DNA of 64,000 nucleotides, from assembly GCA_030077755.1 (NCBI GenBank), contig JAQJZZ010000014.1:3534001-3598000 (forward strand), given 5' to 3'. The translations under genes were made by a program, and so were the position numbers. The notes beneath the pieces were generated by a model. That model was given only the letters and a program-made list of their open reading frames with translations. It searched no databases and was not told the DNA's origin. The stretch is from Filosporella fistucella. Its lineage: Eukaryota; Ascomycota; Leotiomycetes; Helotiales. Below, in pieces: positions 34,642 through 44,390 of the stretch. Numbering within the stretch: the stretch's first letter is position 1; each line of letters begins with the position of its first letter.

Positions 34642-36836
34642 TCAAAGCGTGGTTCTAGCCTTTTTGGCTCTTTGTCTTGTTCCCTTGCGAACCTGCGTCA
34701 CAGGCTCTTCGGCAACGACTTCACTAACCTCTCTAGCAGCGCTTTCTGTCGAACTCCTGCCTCTCTTTCGCGCGATCTTCTCCTCTGCAGGCTTGATGAA
34801 GCGGTGGACGGTTCGATGATCCAAAATTCTTTCCTCCTCGTCATCGCTTCCCTCGACGTCAGTCTTTGGCCACATGAAACCATATAGCTTGCTGTGTCTC
34901 TCACATCTTGGGCAAGAAGATCGGGTGAAGTATGCATCCTTTTGAACAAATGGTTCAGTGCATATCTTGCAGGTGATCCAAGCCGAGGCAGGCTCTGCAA
35001 GAAGTCGTGCGGTAAGTACATAATCACCAGGCACTCGAACGGCAGGAGCATGGTCCATATCTGACTTTGGGACAAAGGACTTCTTCGTGTATTTTCGGGT
35101 AGTCTTTGGTCTCTTTGGAGTAGAACCATCGTTGAGGCCGTGAAGAGGCGACATACTCCGAAGAAACTCTTCCTGCTCAAATATATCACTATCAAGTGTG
35201 GAGAGAACCGAACTATCATCGTCTTGTAGGATGGGATGATCTGAGGTAGCTGTGCTGCCCACAAGAATAGGTTCGCCTGAATGAACCTGGGCTAGTACAG
35301 CCTGTGTGTTTCTTTGAGACTTTTTCAGCCTGGACATAGTAGGGCTCACAATCTTAGGTTGTTCGACAATGATCGTGTCCTCATCTGCGGAAGTAGCATC
35401 TGTGCTATTTTGACCATCAGTCCCCGAAGGAGATAAGCTCTCACGCGTCGACTCGGCTGTAGAACTTGCTGGTGTAACAACATTTACAGAATCGTCAGTA
35501 GTCGGGAGGGTGGACAGGTTTAGATTCTCGGGTTCCGTTTTGATGACTGAATCTGTCCTATTCTTCTTTGATGGTGATGGAACAGGATCTTCCTCGGCCT
35601 TCTCATCATAAGTCCTCTTCCGTTTCAACTTCATTTCTTCAGTTGAGTGATCCAGCTTCTTCCGCTTCGAGGGTGTTTCGGATATGCTTTGATCGACTGG
35701 GTCCTCTTCCCAACTTCTCTTCAATGGCGAAAGAGATTGGGCCGGTTCTGTCGGCGGTGCTACTGAAGAGAAACTGTTCTTGAACCTGGCCGAGTTGGGA
35801 GTTCGTTTTGGTACATGGGGTCGAATGTTGACGTCGGGCGTCCTTGATTGACTTCTGGAAGAAGAGAATGTAGACTCGCGTCTTTGTCGTCGACGCAAAG
35901 AATAGCCTTCTGTTGACTCCTCAATCGATAGTTTGGGGGCATGCTTATTCTCGCTATTTTCACCGCGGCTCCAACCATTCATTGGTACACTTTCACAGGT
36001 CTTGCACAGGCACTCGCAATTGTCTTCACCAAAATAGCTCTCGCCTGCGACATGTTAGATTCTCATTCCCTGAAGATAGAAATGGCGGATATACATACCA
36101 TATGATACAGTAATTTCTTCTCCAACCTCAATGTTTCTTACGGCAACAACTTGCATTCCATTACTTCCACTGGCCATGAGTCGAGCGCTGGCACCGCAGT
36201 CATGATTTGAAAAGCGTGCTGGTCCGAGAAAGAGAGAAGCTGCTTTATTTCGGCTTGACACGACGATACTGAAATCCCTCTTTTCTTCCTTAACAGAAGC
36301 CTCCTCTTCTTCGGTCATGATGATCTGAATGCCACATAGGTATTTGATGACTTCGCCTTTCTTTATATCCTGACGCGCCGTGACAGCAGCTTCTTGGGTG
36401 ACAACAGTGTATCGATTGGTGCTTGAGACCTCGAATGGGCATTCCGGCAGATAAATATTGATATACCTTCGCAAATGTGCACGAAAATCCGCTTTCTCCT
36501 TGTCGGTCTTCAAATTGTCCGAGTACTTCTTGAGACCTGGAAGTGCCAACAGTTCAACCTCTGCTCTGGCTGGATCTTTCTCGATAATCACCCTTTCCCG
36601 GAGAATTGCAGTGACGGCTTCCTCGGTAATGCCTCTGGATGGATGATATGCGTTTCTGTTCTTTCGGATAGATGTCCAGAAGTATGCCTGTGAATCATGA
36701 GCGAATGCCCAGCTGAATTGTGAGAGGGGATGTTCGTTACCTTGTCAACAAGTGCATCTGTGAGTATGTCGTCGTACGAGGTCAATTGCTTCAGTGTGAT
36801 CCTCTGTTTTTTTGGCGGGGGCGCTTTTGGAGGCAT
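34642..36836 (-). CDS. set9: Set9-type histone H4-K20 methyltransferase
   Basis: Exons 36836-36741, 36687-36099 and 36044-34642 (minus strand) give 695 aa, the usual Set9 length. The N-terminal exon (MPPKAPPPKKQRITL) joins AYFWTSIRKNRNAYHPSRG. The SET domain has RFSNHDCGASARL and GEEITVSYGESYFG, with post-SET cysteines in NCECLCKTCE. The second junction restores the Gly in VSYGESYF. The remaining half is disordered and basic, with one Cys4-like patch (CKICTEPF ... CPRCERH). By family (SUV4-20/KMT5) it methylates histone H4 lysine 20 in chromatin and supports the DNA damage checkpoint. It is divergent from the mitochondrial uL14 gene. Confidence 0.92.
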
Positions 36837-37466
36837 TGCGATTAATGTCTTTTAGGTAAAGTATCATGCGACGCCGTGGTTGTGTGTGAGAATGTTGATT
36901 GTTGGAAAGCTGTTGTGGAGGAAGAGGAAGAGATTGAATCGCAACTTTGTAAACAAATCAAAGGAATGAGTATGAGTGAATCCAGCCATAAGTGTACTCG
37001 AACAAGTGTCCGGCAGTCTTCCTATTATTATCTCGAAGCACAATAGTAGGCTTCGTGGTCCACCTCACCCACCACGTCCTATTGTCCTCCTCTTTAGTCG
37101 CGGCGCAGCCTCTCAGCTCAGCAGCCTTTCGTAGAATGTCGCCAGGGGTTTTGAGATGTTCATGAAATGGATGTGAAATCCAGCGGGTCAAAAGGTCACG
37201 AGAAGAGGAACACCAAAAAAGAAGTGTGGATTGCGAGAACTGTCAGTACCAGCCAAGGTCTAACACATTTACACAGTTCATTATTGAGATTTAGCATTGT
37301 AAACACCCAGACTTGGGGAGTTTCAATAATTAAGAAGGCGCAGGCCAATCAGGCTAGGCCGAAAGGGTCGCGCGTGCAGATTGGCCCATCGCGAGCTAAG
37401 AATTTCATATCGGATATTGAACAGATTCAAGCAGCAATCCGTCCAACGCTGTGGCATGATCTCACG
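36837..37466. promoter_or_regulatory. Divergent promoter, Set9 / mitochondrial uL14
   Basis: This is 0.6 kb between divergent starts. A plus-strand frame is open from 37167 into the uL14 first exon, but uL14 family proteins start at the MIQLKTML segment, so this part is read as leader. Confidence 0.5.
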
Positions 37467-38026
37467 ATGATTCAATTAAAGGTTAGAGAATCCTGGTGAA
37501 TAATGCTGCGGATCTTAAACTGATGATTATCCTAGACTATGCTGAATTGCATCGACAATTCTGGAGCTGCCGTCGTTGAATGTGTTATGGTTATGAAAAT
37601 GAAACGCCATGCTAAGATTGGTACGCCGCTATTTGAACGGGTTAGGATATCTGGTGCTCATGATTGAATAGGGGACAGAATCATTGTCGTCGTACAGAAG
37701 CAACGAAACTTTACAGAATCTGGACCTGGCGCCAGTGTTTCCACAACAGCAGCCAACAAAGTTCGAAGAGGAGACATCAGACATGCGGTCGTGGTCAGAA
37801 CGGCAAAGAAGCTGCAGAGACCAGATGGAAGTGTGGTTAAATTCGATGATAATGCCTGCGTATTGATCAACAAGGCGGGGGAACCAATAGGTACCAGATT
37901 GAATGGTCAGTTTGGAAGAGATTTGACAGCACGAGAGCTGGCTAACAAGATGCAGGTGTTGTTGGTACAGAGCTGAGGAAGTTGAAGTGGTCGAAGATTT
38001 TGTCTTTGGCGCCAATGCACTTGTAA
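37467..38026 (+). CDS. mrpl38: Mitochondrial large-subunit ribosomal protein uL14m
   Basis: Exons 37467-37481, 37536-37620, 37672-37905 and 37956-38026 give 134 aa; phases agree. The spliced start [16 protein letters not shown] is the canonical uL14 N-terminus, followed by [14 protein letters not shown], the conserved [16 protein letters not shown], and the C-terminus [17 protein letters not shown]. uL14 sits at the subunit interface near the sarcin-ricin loop. The divergence from cytosolic L23 points to the mitochondrial form (yeast MRPL38). No separate cleavable presequence is seen, in line with known homologues. The first exon has only five codons. Confidence 0.92.
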
Positions 38027-38226
38027 GAATATCTGTATAGAGGTCACAGGCGCATGTAGCATAGGTCACGGCGTTAAGAATTTGATTGAGGATAATTACA
38101 CTCTGCATTCCCTCTGCCCACTTCCTAAAAGTCCCCTAACTCCATATCTGATTTTTCCTTATATGCAATCGCCATCTAACGCCGAACCCCAAATGGTTAA
38201 TGTAGGAAAAAGACAAACCAGGGGTA

Positions 38227-38902
38227 TCATGAGAAGATATGACCGCACCCACAGCAGACATAGAAGAGTTTCTGGAAACAATATTAGCCCGGAGGACCAT
38301 CCTCAACTCTTGACGGTCTTACCATTCCAGTCTCGGCAGATCTCTGTTGTGACTGGAAGAACACTGCGTCCTCCGTTTTGCACTTCGGGCAAGTCTTGTT
38401 CGAACGTGGAAGCTAAATAGTTCAAGATATGTCAGCAGAAGTCTCTACAAGAAACCTCCTGAATGAGATGAAAGCCTGATCAGAATTTCCACGCCACTCC
38501 TCGTCCCCTATTGTGATTCATTCTCTGATTTGCCTTGCGACATTTTGCCTTCACACATAACGACCCCGCCACATAATAAACAGAGGGGTAAACCAACGGT
38601 CGGGTCTGATCCAACATCTTGCGTCACACCAGCAGTCTCACCAACTGCGTTATTGAGGATATTTCTGAACACACAGGAGGAGGTCGCTTCTTCGGAGTAC
38701 TGGCAGGTCCGGCATGCAAATTGAAGGCGGTGGGTGTCGGGGTCTTCCTTGGGATACAGCATGTTCGAACTATTTGCAAACTAGTTTAGCCAGGCAGTGA
38801 GATACACAACATAAGAACCTACCATTCGCTGCAGAATCGGAAAGTAATTTGTTCCACAGCCTTCTTGGGCTCCTCGCCAGAACTGGATGCCGGTGATGCC
38901 AT
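38227..38902 (-). CDS. RPB9: RNA polymerase II subunit RPB9
   Basis: Exons 38902-38823, 38769-38598, 38412-38323 and 38271-38227 (minus strand) give 128 aa. Two zinc ribbons are visible: FCSECSNMLYP with CRTCQY near the start, and [17 protein letters not shown] with CCGCGHIF at the end. The linker holds the typical [19 protein letters not shown]9 is a Pol II core subunit on the lobe/jaw that supports start-site choice, elongation and proofreading with TFIIS. Exon 2 appears to end at an unusual donor GTTGGT before a 185 nt intron; the protein family constrains this junction well. It is divergent from ESS1. Confidence 0.93.
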
Positions 38903-39393
38903 GGCGAAATATTTACTTCGAGATGAGTTGTAAGGTTCAAGGATTGGTAGTGTGGGTGCGGGTGTGAGAAAACCGAGTTGGGATTCTGAAGTGTTCGCGA
39001 TATGGATTCCGGTATACTCAAGACGAAGGTGAGATCGCGGTGAATCTTTGAATATTATTGCAGAATTATTCAAAAAGTTTGAGATTCGGTCGAAGCTGTC
39101 TCAGCGGCGCGAGGCGACGAATCGCGGAACATCAGCTAGCCCTTGTCGTCACGCTAAAGACAAAGTGGCTCCAGTGTGGGTTGCCTGGTTGAGGGGTAGG
39201 TACTGGTACTACCAGAGGCAAGGTCACTTGATCCCTTCCCAAATCGTCCAGGTCAGGTTCCTTGCAGCTGATTAAATCCAACAACAATCCCCCATCAATC
39301 ACAAAAGCCTGGCGTACGACACTCAGGACAATCTCTTCTATCGTCTACCCTTGGCAGTAAATCACACATCATCAGGTCTTCACGTTTCACAAA
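38903..39393. promoter_or_regulatory. Divergent promoter, RPB9 / ESS1
   Basis: This 0.5 kb stretch between divergent starts serves two genes that both act on RNA polymerase II. I see no ORF. Confidence 0.55.
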
Positions 39394-40150
39394 ATGGTCA
39401 GTACCGCTTCCAAGCATGTTTTCTTTGTTTACAAACAGCCTGCCAGCCTCGTTCCTAACATCCTTAAAACTTAGCAGTTTGCTGACTTCAACAACAGGCC
39501 GACGCAGGATTGCCCTCTGGCTGGGAAGTCCGCCACTCGAATTCCAAAAATCTTCCTTATTACTTCAATGAATCACAAAAACTCTCACGATGGGAGCCTC
39601 CGCCAGGGACCGACACCGAGAAGCTCAAGACCTACATGGCTGAGCACCACAGTGCTCCTGAAATCAGGCCCGAGGCTGCCAATGGAAATGCGGCAGGACA
39701 CTCGGGAAAGATTCGTGCCAGCCATCTCTTGGTCAAGCACAAGGATAGTCGACGTCCAAGCAGTTGGCGCGAGGTATGTATTATCCAACAGTGCCAATTA
39801 GAGCTCAAGCACTAACCTCTTCTGTACAGGCAGAAATCAAGCGCACCAAGGGCGAGGCGATGAGCATCATTCTCGCTCACGAAGCTCGTATTAGAAGTGG
39901 CCAATCATCCTTGGGGGAACTTGCCGTAAGTGAATCAGATTGTAGCAGTGCGAGAAAAATGGGAGACTTGGGTTTCTTTGGTCGAGGTGACATGCAGAAA
40001 GAGTTCGAAGAGGCAGCTTTCCAACTGAAGCCTGGGGAGATGAGCAATGTCGTTGAAACAGCTTCAGGACTGCATTTGATCGAGAGGTAGATGCTCAAAC
40101 CCCGAATGCCGGTCAACCATCAATGCTGACGATATTACAGACTTGAATAA
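39394..40150 (+). CDS. ESS1: Parvulin-type peptidyl-prolyl isomerase ESS1/Pin1
   Basis: Exons 39394-39396, 39498-39773, 39830-40086 and 40141-40150 give 181 aa. The first exon is just the ATG, with donor GTCAGT directly after it; the last adds only LE and the stop. The WW domain is LPSGWEVRHSNSKNLPYYF with the second Trp in LSRWEPP. The rotamase domain has IRASHLLVKHKDSRRPSSW, the phosphate-binding basic cluster (K, R, R), CSSARKMGDLGFFGRG and SGLHLIERLE. Ess1/Pin1 isomerises phospho-Ser/Thr-Pro bonds, notably in the Pol II C-terminal domain. It shares a promoter region with RPB9. The ATG-only exon is inferred, but without it no ATG starts the conserved WW domain. Confidence 0.9.
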
Positions 40151-40320
40151 GCTGCAGCTGTGTGCAGTCACTGTCGAAGGCTGTGCATAGTCAGTTCATC
40201 AGCTCATGTCTCTGTTATGCGGAAAAATTTCTCCTGGTTGAGGATATTTATGGTCTTCCTGACGAAAAGCGCGTCTAGGCGAATAAATGGGATTTCGAAG
40301 CTTGATACATTCTTCTACTT

Positions 40321-42272
40321 CTACAGGCCTACCAGAGAATCAATTGCTTTCACTATTACGGGCACTGAAGTCAATGCCAAGGTAATGATACCAAACAAAC
40401 TCATACTCAGACTTGAAAGCGCAGCGGCTCTTGGATCTGATTGCAAGAGAACAGCAGTTGCAATTGCAGATGAGCTTCCGCCAAGCGTGACTCCTCGAGT
40501 GACATAGTCGTCTAGGGCCAGGAAGTGTCAGTGATTTTTGTTTACCCAGTACCTTTCCCCGCAGCAATCAAAATTTTGCAGAACATGAACGTACCTTCAG
40601 GTATTTTCAACTTGTCCAGCATTTGCGTCCCGATTAAAGCACCTATTATCCCACTCATTATTGCAAGTGCAGACACAGTATTTGCGTCTCCCCCCAGATT
40701 TGCGACCGCTGGTGTAGCTAAAGCCAGTGTTAAGCTACGTCCCGGAAATGCAAGACTTCGCGTTGCGGATATCCCAATCGCGTAGCAAATAGGAGGATAG
40801 CCAAATAGAGAGCCAATAGAGACCGTAACATTTGGAATGACGATAGCAAAGAAGTGTCGCTTCAGTTCCTGTCGATAAGCAAACATTGGCAGTGCCAAAG
40901 CTACGATCCCGGCATCAAGAATACTGACAAGTATATCTCCGGCTCCTGGTGGTCTGAGATGTTTCTGCCCTTTCCAGAGATCAAGATAGCTTGTGCCAGT
41001 CTTGTAAGCATGGAGCGATGTGGTAAGACTATCGCCACGGATGAGCCCTAAAATCCATACTCCCAAAATTGTGATACCAGATGAGACAAGGACTGGATGT
41101 AAAAACTGTCTCCATTTTGGAGGAAGCGAGAGAGCAGCAAAATACGACAAGATGCTTAAGGTAAGCTGAGCAGGCATAGCATATCCAGTTCCATAGTATA
41201 CCGGTATTCCAACAAAAACGAATAGAATGCTGTAAGTAAATTTGTCGAAATTTGCGTTGACAACAGCAGCCCACCTTTGGGCTCTAGTGAGAGGGAGGGG
41301 AGTCTGCAGCGCTTGGAGCCGAGAGATTACTTGTATTGGGGTATCATTTTCTGGAGGCCCCCCAGTCCCCCGGATACGCGATGGATCTTGGGCCCTTTGA
41401 GGTGCTATCAAGTCATTGAAGTGCTCATCAGGGGTCATTGGTGTGCTTGTTCCACTCTGACCAGTCTGAGGTGTGAACGTGAGTTCGGAATTTTGCCCAG
41501 AGGTTTGTCGGGCATCTGTAAGAGGAATTGCATCACTCTCGTTTCCTAGCTCCTCTGCTCTTTCGGTCATGGCTCGCTTTTTCGATCCAAGAACAAGCTG
41601 TAGCCCACGAACAAGGTATGCTGTTGCTGCCATTACGACAAAAAAGCCAACCACTGGAAACGTTAAAATCGTGGAAGACCCAGAGCAAGAACTCACGCAC
41701 GAAACACAGCAATTATCTTGGCTACTTCTACACCACTGATAGGAGGACTGAGCGGCAGAAGGACGAAACTTTCTATGTTAGGATTCCTGGTTCTGAACAT
41801 TCAACAGGAACAGCTTACGAAGGGGTAAAAAATATATTCAAGTATCGGAGAGAGAAACCGGCCAACAAGATTGTCAGATGCTTGAAAACAGATAGAATAG
41901 CCAATGCTTACAGGCACATCAATGACGTTGACAAAGGCTCTTGTTTTTCGATCCCCAATAATCATATCGCAGATAATTAGTCCTAGGAACAAGAGAACGA
42001 GAACTGCTACTGATGCTGGGAAAGAGACAGTGCTCAACCCGATCAAAGAATCAACTCCGAAACATACCAGGAGGATAAATACTATTCCAACAGGAACATA
42101 GAGCCAGGCTACAAGATTTCGGCTCCATGTGAGGCGTAAAACCTGCGAGGGGAAATTGTCAGACTTTGTGGTAATTTGTCTTGCCTCGACAAGTTGCTGA
42201 GCAGGTGCATACCAATCTCAGGGCTTCTGTTCCATCGCGCAAAACACTCTTTACGCCTTCAGTGACTTCCAT
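40321..42272 (-). CDS. LrgA/LrgB-type membrane protein (PLGG1-like family)
   Basis: Exons (minus strand): 42272-42213, 42142-41912, 41862 (or 41880)-41819, 41768-41701, 41653-40595, 40511-40321; about 550 aa. The N-terminal part has four to five membrane spans with SFPASVAVLVLLFLGLIICD and LNIFFTPSFVLLPL, matching the LrgA-like half. A hydrophilic loop of about 90 residues follows. Then the LrgB half: GYPPICYAIGISATRSLAFP, SLTLALATPAVANLGGD, and YVTRGVTLGGSSSAIATA near the C-terminus. Bacterial LrgAB/CidAB are holin-like or pyruvate transporters and plant PLGG1 exports glycolate/glycerate; fungal members have no settled role. The third exon's 5' end is problematic: a consensus branch point and length point to a TG acceptor at 41863-41864, while the only AG nearby would make a 31 nt intron. 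Confidence 0.85.
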
Positions 42273-42503
42273 TGTATGCTGCAATGTGACCGATTGATGT
42301 ATCACAAGGAGACATAGCCATCTACCAGACCACTTTATACTTTTCGTCCCGATTGTGAGTCCCTCGAGAGTGGATTGCTCGGCGACGAACTCGGAGGCTC
42401 AAGCCGCTTTGCCGAACGTCAAGGCTGAGATCCACTCTTGACACGCGATTGACTTCATCATTGTAAACAACGAGGCAATATTTCAGCCTTTCCATCAACC
42501 ATC

Positions 42504-44279
42504 ATGCCTTCGGATACTATCAACACCCTTGTGAAGATACTGCGCGATCGTGATCTGCCATACGATCTTGATGCTCTCAAAGCCGCGTTTGCGAATCCTG
42601 AGAGCCAGACCGCCATTCAGGCTTGGGTAGAGGAATACCTCTCACCAGAGACTTTGCTAACCAGAGACGAGCTTAATGCGTGAGGTTATTGGTCTCTAAA
42701 TTCCTACCCATATTAACAGAAACCAGATACGCATCCCTTTCAAAAACTGGACATGCTGAGACTCTAGTAGCGCAAGATCTTTCTCTAGTCCATAGTTTTA
42801 ATGAACAAGAAATCCAGCTAGCAATCGAAGAGCTCAATCGATCGACAATTGCAATTGAGAAGCAAGCCGAATCTTTAAAACTCCAACAGAACGCTATGAA
42901 ATCTCTTATGAAAACCGAGACACGTACCAACCAAGCTAGATCTCACGCGGATAAAAGCCAATTTCGGAAATGGGACGTGGAGAGGGTTCACATAAGTGCG
43001 GCTGTATGTTCAAAGTGGTTGCGTATAAGCAAATGTGTGCTAAGATAGGAACAGATCGAAGAACTGTCCCAAAGTCTATTATACCAGGCTGCAGACCTGG
43101 AGCAACAGTCGAAGGCATCTGATACAAGCGTGAAACAGACCGTGGACAGCATATTCAAATCGGATGATAAATTGCTGCTAAGCTTACAGAAGCTTGCTAG
43201 CGACCTTGAGCCTGGCCGACCTGAGGATGATAGCACGATTTCAAGGATAAGAGAGTTATGTGCGAGGTATATATATCTTGCTGTGCAGAATTCTTGTACT
43301 TATAGGTGGTAGATTAATCAAGCATACAGTCGAGGGCATACGTACAAGACTCGATCGAATATATCTTGAGGCTCTGAATGCCTCTAGCACCCCCGACTCA
43401 GAAGGTGACAGCCAAGAGGTCAACGATTTGCAGGAAGAGCTCGAATCTTTGTATTCTGAGATTTTCCCTGTAGCGCAGATGTCGGTCGAGCAACAATATT
43501 TAGAACCTGCTTTGAAGCAGGTGGCAGCCAGTGATGGCAAAAGCCAGGAAAGAACGGTGAATGCTGTGAGATACGTACGGTTTCTCCCTCGAATTTCAGA
43601 CATTCAGACATGGCTAACTTTATGCGAGATTAATGAGTGCCTTGTGTTTCTTATCAATAGGATCGAAACTTTTTTGGCGAGAGCTGAAGAAAGTCAATCC
43701 CACAAAATGGCTTTGCAGTATATCTTGGATGCTGCCAAGAAAGAGCTTACATCCTCTCAGACCGAGTCCTCGAAACCTGCAAGTCCGATGAAGCCCAATA
43801 CTCAACGTAGACGAAAATCATCCACCTCTCAGTCAGTGCTCAAAGTTAGGAATACTCGTCGCTCCTCGGGACACGATGAGGACTTGGAGCCGGAGCTGCA
43901 GCTTGCTCGAAACCTTGGCATTTCCTTGCCTGCCGAAGAAGCTTCCGATCGATCACGAGTTGATATCATGGAGAAAATACTTTTCGAACGCCTGAGTCGC
44001 CTTGAAGGCCATGTTGCCAATCTACAATCGACTACAGAATCATCAATATCCACGCACCTGCTCGATGCGCACAACACGTTGGATATACTTCAAGATTCTC
44101 TCCTGAGAGAAACACAATTCCATACTGTCAGGCTTGTAGATCCAGAGCTAGAGTCCACAGTTGATACGTTCGAGCAAGAAATCCAGGCTCTACAGAACGC
44201 ATTAGAAGGGGTAGACTTATATGCACTGCAGTCGAAGAACGTTCACCGTGAGCATATAACCGAGCGATGGTCAAGATGA
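42504..44279 (+). CDS. Coiled-coil protein, probable augmin subunit 3 (HAUS3-like)
   Basis: Exons 42504-42679, 42727-43003, 43049-43266 and 43313-44279 give 545 aa; the two middle acceptors were chosen because only they keep frame. The N-terminus has a globular segment (AIQAWVEEYLSPETLLTRDEL then NAYASLSKTGHAE, shown in part). Its order, a conserved Trp, then ELxAxxxLxKxG, resembles the start of HAUS3. Most of the rest is predicted coiled coil, including NEQEIQLAIEELNRS and EELSQSLLYQAADLEQQ. A basic linker (TQRRRKSSTSQS) separates a final coiled region. In the family, augmin recruits gamma-tubulin to spindle microtubules. The match is my reading of a short motif, so it could be another coiled-coil protein. 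Exon 4 could hide a further intron near 43575-43660, but no choice there keeps frame. Confidence 0.7.
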
Positions 44280-44390
44280 AAAGTGGACAATAATTCTGGA
44301 GACACATATACATGGGGTATATGTACTGACCATACATCACTTTCTTATATACATGTTCATTCGAAGTTGTCTATCTGATAGTCGTGATGC

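Noticed and set aside
37167..37466. N-terminal extension of mitochondrial uL14 in the open frame upstream
   Set aside because: Family members begin at the MIQLKTML segment; the upstream residues have no targeting-peptide character and the region fits a leader.
43575..43660. Intron in exon 4 of the augmin-like gene (GTACGG ... CAATAG)
   Set aside because: Removing it shifts the frame and brings an early stop, while reading through gives a coherent helical protein.
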